This document shows, piece by piece, positions 1-12,478 of a DNA stretch of 64,000 nt. The number at the start of each line of letters is the position of its first letter. Positions within the stretch are counted from its first letter, which is position 1. A program made the translations under genes and the position numbers. The stretch is from Amaurobius ferox. Its lineage: Eukaryota; Arthropoda; Arachnida; Araneae; Amaurobiidae. The stretch is from the NCBI GenBank assembly GCA_951213105.1, contig OX578137.1:77782104-77846103 (forward strand), in the 5' to 3' direction. A model generated the notes under the pieces. It was given only the letters and a program-made list of their open reading frames with translations, was not told where the DNA came from and searched no databases.

Positions 1-95
<95 letters not shown>
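1..95. repeat. (TA)n microsatellite at window edge
   Basis: Almost pure alternating TA with a few point changes. It abuts the 5' side of a partial F2 repeat, and its left limit is outside the window. Confidence 0.95.
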
Positions 96-98
<3 letters not shown>

Positions 99-672
99 TT
101 TTCGTTAAATAGTTGTTATTTTCATTGATTTAGAGTCATTAATATTCATTTAGAGAGATTTTCTTTGATTTGGTAACATTTCAAATATCCGCCGAATTTG
201 TGGCCGAAATCTCGCCAAGCGTTATGGACGGAGAAATAATTTATTCTTATAGCAGACAAATTACTGTTGGTGTTCAAATACAAAGGTATTACTCAAAGTA
301 TATTTTTTCATGACTGGAACGAGCTAGATCCACGAGAATGATGGCACCAAATTTATCGCATGATATTACATATGAAAAGTGAACATGTTTCTCAATAGGA
401 AATATTGTTTTTTTAATTTTATATCATTTCTTGATAATTTTTTTGAAAAACGTGCAATATCTCGAGAACAAATCATGCTAGCGTTCTAAAGTTTATGTTA
501 ATTGTTTTCTAACGAAGAATTATATAGGACATGTCTATTGGCATAAATTTATTAGAGGTTTTGATATTTTTATGATTTTTTCAAAATTTCAAAATTTAGG
601 GGGGTTCTGAACATTCGATTGGGTATAAAAACAATAGGCTTCCAGTATCAATGGATTGTAATTTTTGTACTT
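96..672 (+). repeat. F2 repeat, partial copy (F2-a)
   Basis: Matches the F2 family seen eleven more times in the window: the CTCGCCAAGCGTTATGGACG block, the ATCGCATGATATTACATATG block, the AATATCTCGAGAAC core and the TTCTGAACATTCGATTG block occur in the family order. The left terminus is missing or lost in the TA repeat. The copy stops inside the element at about 672, where F1 sequence begins, so F1 probably landed in or recombined with it. No coding capacity. Confidence 0.8.
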
Positions 673-2254
673 ATCTTTATTATTCTAATCGGAAAAGATT
701 TAATTAAAATTGTATGCCACATAACACATTGGATTTACATCCATTGCTAAACGATATGATATCAGGTGCTTCAAATAAATTGATGGAAATCATATGGTCT
801 GAATAATGCTATCTCCATGAAGGGTTTGGCGATATTTTCTTCAATTTAGCGATGACTTAAAAAATCGCCAAGTGGGACTGTAAAACTGATAGTCCCATTT
901 TGCGACAAATTGACGAAACATCATCATAATATTATCCCCTAACAAAACACTATTAATTTCATTTATTAAGCGCAATTTTATCAATTTCATGAAATTTTTA
1001 TAGATTTACAAATATTTTTATCAATTTGTTGATATTTTAAAAATTCGATAAATGTGTTACTAAGTAGGATGGATAGACTCACCCACAAATGCTACCGAAA
1101 TATCATTTCAGTACAGTCTTCTAAAAAAATGAATTTAATTTCATTGATTTGCGTCATTTTTAGCAATTTGGCGACATTTCCGTCAATTTGGCAAAGTTTA
1201 AGAAAAGTTGCTAGAGTTAGCGATATTCCACCAAATTCGTAGCTCTGAAATTGCAGATCTGAAGATAAAATATCCTGATCCCGTTTGTATATACTAAATG
1301 CAAACACTAAAATTGTATTAGAAGATATACCCTTTCTACACTTTTTCTGTTTCAACAATCGGATAAATGAATTTATTGGTAAACACAGTATGAGTTTATT
1401 AGCTAAACACAATATAAAAGCTTAAAAACTTTTTGTCAAAATAAATGAAAGGGATGTATGTAGTCCGTAATTAATATAATTAAAAAAAATCAAACCGTTC
1501 ATTTACAAAATATATTTTTACATCTATTTATTTATTATTCAAATAGAAAAAATAATAACAAATATTAAGAAACACATTTAATTTAATTGCGTTGCTGAGC
1601 AACATTATATAATAAAGAATCTTCCTCATAAACTGCGAAATTAAATAACCATTTTGATCTCTTCGCCATAAAATGCAAAAATAATAACCATTTTGATTTC
1701 TTAATACTTTCCATTGTTTAGTAAATGCTTGACCATGGAGTTAGATTTTCCATTTAAATTCATGTTTCAAACAATTCATGCTTTCAGATAGTGACTAATT
1801 AATGCAAAAATCCTGCACTAAGCTCAGAAATGAAGTTTTAATTCACGTTGACGTTTTAAACAAACGATTTTCATCCTTTCCGTTTGGTTAATCCACGGAG
1901 TTAGCGAGTAGATCTCCTAGGATAAAGTTTCGTTTTTCATTAATATATCGACAACCCCTGGTATTAGAAACTCGAAACTTGGGCAAAATTTATAGGGGGC
2001 TATTTTAAGGCTACTCACAAAATTTCATTAAATTCGATTCAGCCGTTCTCCCGTGATGATGAGACAAACGAAATATTCGTTTTTCACTAATATCTCGAGA
2101 ACCACTGGTTGTGGAAACTCCAAACATGGACTAAATTTTAAATGGGGCTATTTCTAGGTTACCCACAAAATTTCATCAAATTCCGTTCAGCCGTTCTCCC
2201 GTGATGATGGGACAAACAGACAGACAGACAGATTTTCAATTTTATTTATATAGA
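673..2254 (+). repeat. F1 repeat, 5'-truncated copy
   Basis: From about 673 it aligns with the middle of the F1 composites at 2887 and 6296 and keeps the shared 3' end. That end has two successive tail modules, each with a CAGCCGTT...CCGTGATGATG phrase, then GACA repeats and TTTATATAGAT. It lacks roughly the first 900 bases of the longer copies. A fixed 3' end with variable 5' ends is typical of retrotransposed elements, but no reverse transcriptase is encoded, so the class is open. Short open frames inside are conserved only because the repeat is; they start in different ways in each copy. Confidence 0.75.
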
Positions 2255-2886
2255 TTCTCAAATACTACTATTTGAATCAAAGACCTGTAAATTTTGATGT
2301 CAATTGTTTTCTTTAGTTCATAATCATCGTATACCTTTAGGAGGATTTTTTCATGTTGTTAATATCAGCGTTATTAAATAACTCTTTAAAGTTATATGTG
2401 TTTAAATAAAGTCTGGTATACATGATCTGGTATACATGATGAGTATTTAATCTGGTATACATGAAAATATATTTTTTACTTCAAGACTGTTTTTTACTGA
2501 ACGAGATCCCATTGTTACAAAAAAAAATGAAGGCAGGTTTTAAAATATGGAGTAACTTTTTGTTAGCTATAGTAAGGTATGCTTTATATCCAATAGTAAC
2601 TGGCTTGAAGTTAACAGCATTTTTATGTAACTTTGGTATCATTACCAGGTAAGGAAAACGAATATTTTAAATATCATATTTGGTTTTTTTGTATAATGCT
2701 TTAATACGATTTTCAACAGAGATCCGTGGTTGGTATATCTTGGTGTATAACCCATTATTTTCATATAAATTATTCAGTTGTTTTAAATGTAAACATTTGC
2801 ATGTATATGCATTAGTATTTGGCATTTTATCCACATAGCTTATGAGAAAACGATTATGTATCTCATTTATTTTAGTCTTATTTAAT
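2255..2886. other. Unassigned AT-rich spacer with small direct repeat
   Basis: No gene or known element seen. It holds three close copies of TCTGGTATACATGA between about 2411 and 2464; the rest is unstructured AT-rich sequence. Confidence 0.6.
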
Positions 2887-5800
2887 ACTAGCAGCATACC
2901 CGTTCTTCGTACGGAGTATATAATATAAAGAAACTTGAAATTCATAATCATGCCCAAATTCTTATAGTATACTAAATGACATGTTTAATCAAAATATTCT
3001 GTTAAAATATTTAATATAATGCTCCTAAAAAGAAGTTTAAGAATCTCTGTTCTCGCTATATAAAATTATCTTCATGGACATATCTGAAGAATAAAACATC
3101 TTGGACCCCTTATGTAAGCAAATATAAAAAAAATATGGAATTGAATCAATATATGCAAAATAAAAGCGTTAAAATTGTATGGGACCCGTACTAATTATAT
3201 ACGCGAATATTAGAAAATATAACCTGTATTAGTAGATTACATGTATAAATTGAAAATACAAATAAACCCGTAATCTTTAAATCTGAAGTCAGTCATTTAT
3301 TCCAATACATGTCAAAATTAAAGTGCTAAAATTATATGGGAAGATATACACGTACTACTTATAATGTCCGATTATTAGTAGAAGATTACCCGTTTTGCAA
3401 TATGAGTCACAAATGTTTTTTGGTAAAATACAACAGACGACGTAATAAATTGAATATATAATTAATCCCCTTAATCTTCATACCAGAAGACTGTACTTGA
3501 TTCCAATATATATGCCAATATATGTCAAAATATATGCCAATATACCTGTACTACTTATATTCTCGTAGGTTAGAAGATATACCCGTGCATTCCTAGAAGA
3601 TTACTCGTACAACGTACAATATGCGTGTGTCAGCAATTTTTGCCGCAATAAAACAATGGCGTAATAACTTAAAATATCAATAATCCCTGAATCAATCATT
3701 CCGGAAAATATCAATAATAATAATGTTTAAACCTGAAGAGTATAATTGATATTATCCAGTCCAAAATGAAATGGCAATGAAATTTATTTTATATACATAT
3801 CTTCATTATTCAAATCGGAAAGGATTTAATAAAAATCGTCTGCCGCATAAACACATTGGATTTAAATCCGTTGCTAAGCGACATGATATCATTTGCTTCA
3901 AATAAATTGGTAGAAAAAATATCGTCTAAATAGTTATATTTCTATGGAACATTTGGCGACAGTTTCGTCAAATTAGCGACATTTTAAAAAATCGCCAAAT
4001 TTATCGCCAAGTGGGACTGTAGAACTGACAGTTCCACTTTGCGACAAATTGACGAAATATCATCACAATACTATCCCCTAACAAAAAACAATTAATATCA
4101 TTTATGTAGCGCAATTTTATCAATTTCAAGATATTTTTATAGATTTGAAAACATTTTTATCAATTTGGTGACATTTTAAAAATTCGCTAAATGTATTACT
4201 AAGTAGGATGGTTGGTCTGACAAATAAATGCTAACCAAACATCATTTCAGTACTCTCTTCTAACAAAACAAAAAAAAATTTCATTGATATGTAGAAGACC
4301 CAAGCCACACGACCAACCCGAAGGATTATGGCAGCTGTTTGTGTGTCGTTTATATCAATTTGGCGACATTTCCGTCAATTTGGCAAAGTTTAAGAAAAGT
4401 TGTCAAATTAGCGATATCCCTCCAAATTCGTAGCTTTGAATTTGCAGATCTGAATGAAACATTCTTATCCCGTTTCAATATACTAAATGAAAACACTACA
4501 ATTGTATTAGAAGATATACCCGCTCTACTCTTTTTCTGTTTCAACAATCGGCTATATGAATTTATTGGCTAAACACAATATATGAGTTTAGTAGCTAAAT
4601 ACGATATAAGCTTGAAAACTCTTTGCCAAAATAAATGCAATTGATGTACGCAGTCAGCAATTAATATAATTAAAAGAAAAATCAAACCGTCCATTCATAA
4701 GATATACTTTTATACCCATTTATCCATTTATTTATTATTTAAATCGAAAAAAAATAATAAAAACATTAACAAACACATTTAATTTAATTACGATGCCGAG
4801 CAACATGATATATCCTCCTAAAATGTTAAAATTTATTAACCACTAACAGCACACCCGTTATTCGTACGGAGTGTATAATTTAAAGAAACTTCAAGTTCGC
4901 AATCATGTGCAAATTCTGTTAAAATATTAAATTTATTGCTCCTAAAGAGAAGTTTAAGAATATATGTTCTCACTATGAAAAATTATCTTCACGATCAGAT
5001 CTGAAGAATAAAACATCCTGCCCCCTTTTGTAAGCAAATTTACAGAAGAAAAAATAGGAATTGAATGAATATATGCAACTCCGTACTAATTATATTGTCG
5101 CAGATCAGAAAATATGCCAATGTGTTAGTAGAAGATTACCCGTATTACAATATGCGTCTCAAAAATATTTGCCAAAATAAAAGAGATGACGTAATAAATT
5201 GAAAACATCAATAATATCCGTACTCTTTATACCAGAAGGTCGTAATTGATTCCAATATATGCCAATATATATCAAAACATATGTCAATATACCTGTACTA
5301 CTTATATTCTCGTAGATTAAAAGATATACACGTGTATTTGTAGAAGATTCGTACAACATACAATATATGAGTTTAAACAATTTTTGTCATAATAAAATAA
5401 TTGCATAATAACTTGAAAATATCAATAATCCTTGAATCAATAATCCCCGAAAATATAAATAATAATAATTTTTAAACCTGAAGACCGTAATTGATATTAT
5501 CCAGTCAAAAATGCTATAAGAAAAATCAAATCGTTCTTTTCTAAAATATATTTTTATATCCATTTATTTATTATTCAAATCGAAAAAATAATTATTAAAA
5601 TTAACAGACAGATTTAATTTAATTGCGTTTCTGAGTAACATGATATAAGATAGAATCTTATAACATGTTAAATATGTCATGTCTTATAACATAAACTGCG
5701 AAATTAAATAACGATTTTGATTTCTCTATACTTCTCATTGTTCCGTAAAAGCTTGTTTTAAATAAACCATGAACCATGGAGATAGATTTCCCCTTTAAAT

Positions 5801-6240
5801 CATGTTTCAAACAATTCATGTTTTCAGAAAGTGACTAATTAACGCAAAAAATCTCCCATCAAACTCAGAGATTAAATTTTAATTCACTTTCAAACGATTT
5901 TCAAGCTTTTCGTTTGGATAAACCACGGAGTTAGGGAGTAGAACTCCTAGGAAAAAGTTCCGTTTTTCATTAATATCTCGACAACCCCAGGTCTTAGAAA
6001 CTCGAAACTTGGACAAAATTTATGGGGGGATATTTCAAGGCTATTCACCAAATTTCATTAAATTCGGTTCAGCCGTTTTTCCGTGACGATGAGAAAAACG
6101 AAAATTTCGTTTTTTACTGATATCTCGAGAACCACTGGTCGTAGAAACTCAAAACACGGATATAATTTTAAGTGGGGCTATTTCTGGGCTACCCACAAAA
6201 TTTCATCAAATTCGGTTCAGCCGTTCTCCCGTGATGGTGT

Positions 6241-6273
<33 letters not shown>

Positions 6274-6296
6274 ATTTTCATTTTTATTTATATAGA
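2887..6296 (+). repeat. F1 composite repeat, copy A (3.4 kb)
   Basis: Begins ACTAGCAGCATACCCG and ends in GACA repeats plus TTTATATAGA. It is a composite: a long F1 from 2887 to about 4851, then a second, shorter F1 from 4852 with its own 5' end (ACTAACAGCACACCCG) running to the shared 3' end. The next base on the right is the first base of copy B, so the two composites lie head to tail with no spacer. Nearly every block of copy B matches it by eye. The middle (about 3945-4400) carries the periodic TTGGCGACATTT phrases also found in F2. No convincing protein. Confidence 0.85.
4852..6296 (+). repeat. Short F1 unit nested in composite A
   Basis: An independent 5' end (ACTAACAGCACACCCG, one mismatch class away from the outer end) followed by a 1.44 kb version of F1 that lacks the TTGGCGA-rich middle. 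The copy at 38443-39858 has the same short structure, so the short form is a real subfamily and not a local deletion. Confidence 0.7.
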
Positions 6297-9200
6297 CTAG
6301 CAGCATACCCGTTCTTCGTACGGAGTATATAATATAAAGAAACTTGAAATTCATAATCATGCCCAAATTTTTATAGTATACTAAATGACATGTTTAATCA
6401 AAATATTCTGTTAAAATATTTAATATAATGCTCCTAAAAAGAAGTTTAAGAATCTCTGTTCTCGCTATATAAAATTATCTTCATGGACATATCTGAAGAA
6501 GAAAACATCTTGGACCCCTTATGTAAGCAAATATAAAAAAAAATATGGAATTGAATCAATATATGCAAAATAAAAGCGTTAAAATTGTATGGGACCCGTA
6601 CTAATTATATACGCGAATATTAGAAAATATAACCTGTATTAGTAGATTACATGTATAAATTGAAAATACCAATAAACCCGTAATCTTTAAATCTGAAGAC
6701 AGTCATTTATTCCAATATATGTCAAAATTAAAGTGCTAAAATTATATGGGGAGATATACACGTACTACTTATAATGTCCGATTATTAGTAGAAGATTACC
6801 CGTTTTGCAATATGAGTCACAAATGTTTTTTGGTAAAATACAACAGACGACGTAATAAATTGAATATATAATTAATCCCCTTAATCTTCATACCAGAAGA
6901 CTGTACTTGATTCCAATATATATGCCAATATATGTCAAAATATATGCCAATATACCTGTACTACTTATATTCTCGTAGGTTAGAAGATATACCCGTGCAT
7001 TCCTAGAAGATTACTCGTACAACGTACAATATGCGTGTGTCAGCAATTTTTGCCGCAATAAAACAATGGCGTAATAACTTAAAAATATCAATAATCCCTG
7101 AATCAATAATTCCGGAAAATATCAATAATAATAATGTTTAAACCTGAAGAGTATAATTGATATTATCCAGTCCAAAATGAAATGGCAATGAAATTTATTT
7201 TATATACATATCTTCATTATTCAAATCGGGAAGGATTTAATAAAAATCGTCTGCCGCATAAACACATTGGATTTAATTCCGTTGCTAAGCGACATGATAT
7301 CATTTGCTTCAAATAAATTGGTAGAAAAAATATCGTCTAAATAGTTATATTTCTATGGAACATTTGGCGACAGTTTCGTCAAATTTGCGACATTTTAAAA
7401 AATCGCCAAATTTATCGCCAAGTGGGACTGTAGAACTGACAGTTCCACTTTGCGACAAATTGACGAAATATCATCACAATACTATCCCCTAACAAAAAAC
7501 AATTAATATCATTTATGTAGCGCCATTTTATCAATTTCAAGATATTTTTATAGATTTGAAAACATTTTTATCAATTTGGTGACATTTTAAAAATTAGCTA
7601 AATGTATTACTAAGTAGGATGGTTGGTCTGACAGATAAATGCTAACCAAACATCATTTCAGTACTCTCTTCTAACAAAACAAAAAAAAATTTCATTGATA
7701 TGTAGAAGACCCAAGCCACACGACCAACCCGAAGGTTTATGGCAGCTGTTTGTGTGTCGTTTATATCAATTTGGCGACATTTCCGTCAATTTGGCGACAT
7801 TTCCGTCAATTTGGCAAAGTTTAAGAAAAGTTGTCAAATTAGCGAAATCCCTCCAAATTCGTAGCTTTGAATTTGCAGATCTGAATGAAACATTCTTATC
7901 CCGTTTCAATATACTAAATGAAAACACTACAATTGTATTTGAAGATATACCCGCTCTACTCTTTTTCTGTTTCAACAATCGGCTATATGAATTTATTGGC
8001 TAAACACAATATATGAGTTTAGTAGCTAAATACGATATAAGCTTGAAAACTCTTTGCCAAAATAAATGAAATTGATGTACGCAGTCAGCAATTAATATAA
8101 TTAAAAGAAAAATCAAACCGTCCATTCATAAGATATACTTTTATATCCATTTATCCATTTATTTATTATTTAAATCGAAAAAAAATAATAAAAACATTAA
8201 CAAACACATTTAATTTAATTGCGATGCCGAGCAACATGATATATCCTCCTAAAATGTTAAAATTTATTAACCACTAACAGCAGACCCGTTATTCGTACGG
8301 AGTGTATAATTTAAAGAAACTTAAAGTTCGCAATCATGTGCAAATTCTGTTAAAATATGAAATTTATTGCTCCTAAAGAGAAGTTTAAGAATATATGTTC
8401 TCACTATGCAAAATTATCTTCACGATCAGATCTGAAGAATAAAACATCCTGTCCCCTTTTGTAAGCAAATTTACAGAAGAGAAAATAGGAATTGAATGAA
8501 TATATGCAACCCCGTACTAATTATATTGTCGCAGATCAGAAAATATGCCAATGTGTTAGTAGAAGATTACCCGTATTACAATATGCGTCTCAAAAATATT
8601 TGCCAAAATAAAAGAGATGACGTAATAAATTGAAAACATCAATAATATCCGTGATCTTTATACCAGAAGGTCGTAATTGATTCCAATATATGCCAATATA
8701 TATCAAAACATATGTCAATATACCTGTACTACTTATATTCTCGTAGATTAAAATATATACGCGTGTATTTGTAAAAGATTCGTACAACATACAATATATG
8801 AGTTTAAACAATTTTTGTCATAATAAAATAATTGCATAATAACTTGAAAATATCAATAATCCTTGAATCAATAATCCCCGAAAATATAAATAATAATAAT
8901 TTTTAAACCTGAAGACCGTAATTGATATTATCCAGTCAAAAATGCTATAAGAAAAATCAAATCGTTCTTTTCTAAAATATATTTTTATATCCATTTATTT
9001 ATTATTCAAATCGAAAAAATAATTATTAAAATTAACAGACAGATTTAATTTAATTGCGTTTCTGAGTAACATGATATAAGATAGAATCTTATAACATGTT
9101 AAATATGTCATGTCTTATAACATAAACTGCGAAATTAAATAACGATTTTGATTTCTCTATACTTCTCATTGTTCCGTAAAAGCGTGTTTTAAATAAACCA

Positions 9201-9671
9201 TGAACCATGGAGATAGATTTCCCCTTTAAATCATGTTTCAAACAATTCATGTTTTCAGAAAGTGACTAATTAACGCAAAAAATCTCCCATCAAACTCAGA
9301 GATTAAATTTTAATTCACTTTCAAACGATTTTCAAGCTTTTCGTTTGGATAAACCACGGAGTTAGAGAGTAGAACTCCTAGGAAAAAGTTCCGTTTTTCA
9401 TTAATATCTCGACAACCCCAGGTCTTAGAAACTCGAAACTTGGACAAAATTTATGGGGGGATATTTCAAGGCTATTCACCAAATTTCATTAAATTCGGTT
9501 CAGCCGTTTTTCCGTGATGATGAGACAAACGAAAATTTCGTTTTTTACTAATATCTCGAGAACCACTGGTCGTAGAAACTCAAAACACGGATATAATTTT
9601 AAGTGGGGCTATTTCTGGGCTACCCACAAAATTTTATCAAATTCGGTTCAGCCGTTCTTCCGTGATGGTGT

Positions 9672-9717
<46 letters not shown>

Positions 9718-9739
9718 TTTTCATTTTTATTTATATAGA
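6296..9739 (+). repeat. F1 composite repeat, copy B (3.4 kb)
   Basis: Second copy of the 2887-6296 composite, with the nested short F1 beginning at 8273. It differs by scattered substitutions, extra GACA units in the tail (about 9674-9716) and a 20-base duplication of the TTGGCGACATTTCCGTCAA phrase near 7771-7811. The high similarity across the whole composite suggests a recent tandem duplication or transposition of the composite as one unit. Confidence 0.85.
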
Positions 9740-9782
9740 TAATGTCTAATTTAAAATATGAATCAGGGTTATAGTAATACAT

Positions 9783-10042
9783 CAGTTGTTCAATAATACT
9801 ATGTTTTCATTCGGCGAATATTTCATCCGTTATTCCCTTTTCAATAGCCATATTGTACAAAAATTTATTAATTTCAACAGTAAAAATACTTTTAGCTTCT
9901 TCATAGGAGCATTTTGAAGGCATTCTGTATTTTGTACCTAGTTTAAAAATTTATTTTAAATTGTCATCTTCTATAAAATCCGTATTTCCTGTAGGTATAT
10001 GTCCGTAAAGAGGATTTATAAATTCATTAGGAGGAAAAGATC
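9783..10042 (-). pseudogene. Fragment of a retroelement protein (Penelope-like N-terminal region)
   Basis: On the minus strand one frame reads through about 85 codons with two stops. It contains a PLYGHIPTGNTDFI-like stretch, then a LGTKYRMPSKCSYEEAK stretch and a stop where a tryptophan codon is expected (before KHSII). The pattern GHI-TGD-----N--LR-LI-KGPKYR-P is one I associate with the region upstream of the reverse transcriptase in Penelope-like and related retroelements. That is from memory of the family, not from a search. No reverse transcriptase follows, so this is an isolated, decayed fragment. Confidence 0.45.
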
Positions 10043-10754
10043 ATTAATTTTCAAAAATAATGAAATATATTTTGACGTAAATGCATACAGTCATAAAATG
10101 GATACAGCTCTCTGCGTAGTACTCTAAAAATAAAACTTTACCTTGGAAGAATTTTTATCGTCTACTATCGGAAATGCATCTATCTTGTAGCCTGCTTAAC
10201 CCATTCTTCAAAATTGACCAACGAAAATTACGCAGGAATAGATATAACTGTTAGAAGATGTAGTTTTCAAACTCTCATTTTTCAAAATAAGCTCCAGACA
10301 ACTTTGAAAGAAATGCACTTATATTTCTTCGCCGAAAATTTGAAAAATATTGAAAGTGTATCAAGAACTTATCTTCGTTTTCTAGAAATGAAGTTGAATT
10401 TAAGTTGGTTTAAAATAGTTTTTGAAACAATCGAGTTGAAAGTGGGTTTCGTGATTCAACGAAGTTATGCTATGCAATAAAATGCAATAAATATTCTGTG
10501 TTGTATCAAAACTTGACGCTGAATTGATTGAAATACTGAATTGATTTTAATTTTATATATGAATTTAAAAATGTTTCAATTTATAATCATTATTTTTTTG
10601 ACTTTAACAAAATGTGAGGGTTGAAGAATGTAATATACAGGGCACAAAGAAAGTTTTTAAGCAAACCAAAAATTTTGCAAGTAAGGATCATTAAGGTTAC
10701 ACGTTAAGGTTACCCACAGTTGCGATACAGTCGCGCAAAAGGTATTTTCATATT
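10043..10754. other. Unassigned spacer
   Basis: No element or gene I can support. An open stretch near 10214-10480 starts only at a TTG and has no recognisable domain. A TACAGGGCAC string at about 10635 resembles mariner termini, but no partner end is visible. Confidence 0.5.
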
Positions 10755-11036
10755 TCAGAAATGGCTCTACAACAAGGCGGCAATCAGCCAAAGATTCGAT
10801 GAAGCATAATTTTATAATGGGCGCAGAATTTATTTACGAGCAATAAATGAAGAATGGCAAAATGAGAAATACAGCTATGGACTCAAGCTAGCCCGTGACC
10901 ATAATGAAATAACCAATGAAAGCCGATATAGGCCACGCCCAGGTGACTGGAGAAAATTAGCACATAGACATGGTGGAACCAATGAGAACCAGGGGGGAAA
11001 TCAGATTTACCCCTGTGCAACAAGTGAATGTTAAGA
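10755..11036 (+). pseudogene. Decayed coding remnant, not recognised
   Basis: From about 10758 a single plus-strand frame runs for about 90 codons with one early stop (TAA at about 10808). It ends in a stop near 11034. The composition (WQNEKYSYGLKLARDHNE, RPRPGDWRKLAHRHGG) looks protein-like and is less AT-biased than its surroundings, and a TTTTCATATTTCAG acceptor-like string lies just upstream. I do not recognise the family. It may be an exon or a transposon relic. Confidence 0.3.
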
Positions 11037-11197
11037 CACTATCGTTATGATTGTCGCTGGGAATAAGCACATAAAAATGTGCTCCCAACTTATGATGGAA
11101 TTTTCTATGAAATAAGCACTTAAAAATGTGCTCCCCAATTAACTTATATTTTACCCATTAACTTCGTTTCCAATTAACTATTAACCAATTATTCGTA

Positions 11198-12478
11198 CCC
11201 AATTAACTTATATTTTACGCAACTCTAAATTAACAATTATCAATATTGATAGCATACTCAATAAGCAATATATCCATATATTTGATTTTAATAATACATT
11301 CATCAATTAGGCGTCATTTTCATTAACTTGAAGTCATTTTTGCAATTTTGACGATATTTTTGTCAATGTAGGGCAAAATACCGCCTAGTTGACGATATTT
11401 AGAAGGGCATGTCTTATATAATAAAAGGTATGCCCGGCATATGATAGAATTAAAAATTTGCAAAAAAGTGCATCTATTTGGCATCATTTTTATCATTTTT
11501 GCGTAATTTTTATCAATTTAATAACATTTTTATCAATTTGGCAACAGTTTCGTCAATTAGGCAATATTTAAAAAGTCGGCAAATTGGCGATATGCCGCCA
11601 TAATTCGTTGCCAGAATTTTACCAAGAGTTAAAGACGGAGTATTATGCTAGAGTCTATATTCTTTCCAAAATATTGACTTTTATCAATGAGTTGGCATTT
11701 TTATTGATTTAGCGTCATTCTTATCAGTTTGGCGGCATGTAAAAAACTCGCCAAGACGGAGCCAAATACGTCGCTCAAATTTCGTTAAGCTTTATGGTCG
11801 GGAGAAATAAGTTATTCTTATAGTAGATAAACGACTAATGACGTCAAATTAGAATGCTATTACCCAAAGTGTATTCTCTCGTGAATGGAACGAGCTAAAT
11901 TTACGACAATGATGATAACAAATTTATCGCATGATATTACCTATGAAAAGTGAGCAGATTTCACAATTGTTAATACTTTTTATGAATTCTATGTGATTTT
12001 TTGATAAATGCATTTGGCAAATGTGCAATATCTCGAGAACGGTTCATACTAGCATTATAAAGTTTATGTCAATCGTTTTCTATTGACAAATTACATAAAA
12101 AAATTATTTACGTAACTTTATTAACTGTTTTAATTTTGTGATGATTTTTTTAAATGTTCATTTCAAAATTCAGGAGGGTTCTGGACATTCGATTACGTGT
12201 AAAAACAATATGCTTCTATTATTCACTGATTGGGATATTTGTACCAAATTTTGTTCGGATCGCTTAATTCTTTCTTGAAATATCGTCTCCCCACACGCAC
12301 ACACACACACACACACGCACGCACACATGCAAACATCGCCTCAAAAACGTTTGATTCGTGTTAAGGGATGCTTGAAAAGCGCTCTCTCGTCGAAAACTCG
12401 AATTCGAATTTCCGACCCCGTCACAATACTTTCCTTATGCAATATACTATGTATATAACGGAAGTAATTGCATAAATA
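11198..12478 (+). repeat. F2 repeat, long variant (F2-b)
   Basis: Plus-oriented F2 with an extended left part (11198-11590) rich in 20-base periodic phrases of the form ATTTTTATCAATTTGGCAAC. Then come the usual blocks, a CA microsatellite at about 12298-12330 and the right end CACAATACTTTCCTTATGC with its palindromic arm. It is the left arm of an inverted pair with 13156-14614; the extended left part is shared only with that partner. Confidence 0.85.

Noticed and set aside
4339..8003. Conserved short frames (LATFPSIWQSLRKV type) in three F1 copies
   Set aside because: They come from the 20-base TTGGCGACATTT phrases, are conserved only as part of the repeat, and have different lengths and starts in each copy.
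10214..10480. 88-codon frame
   Set aside because: Starts only at TTG, has no domain, splice signals or codon bias distinct from AT-rich background.
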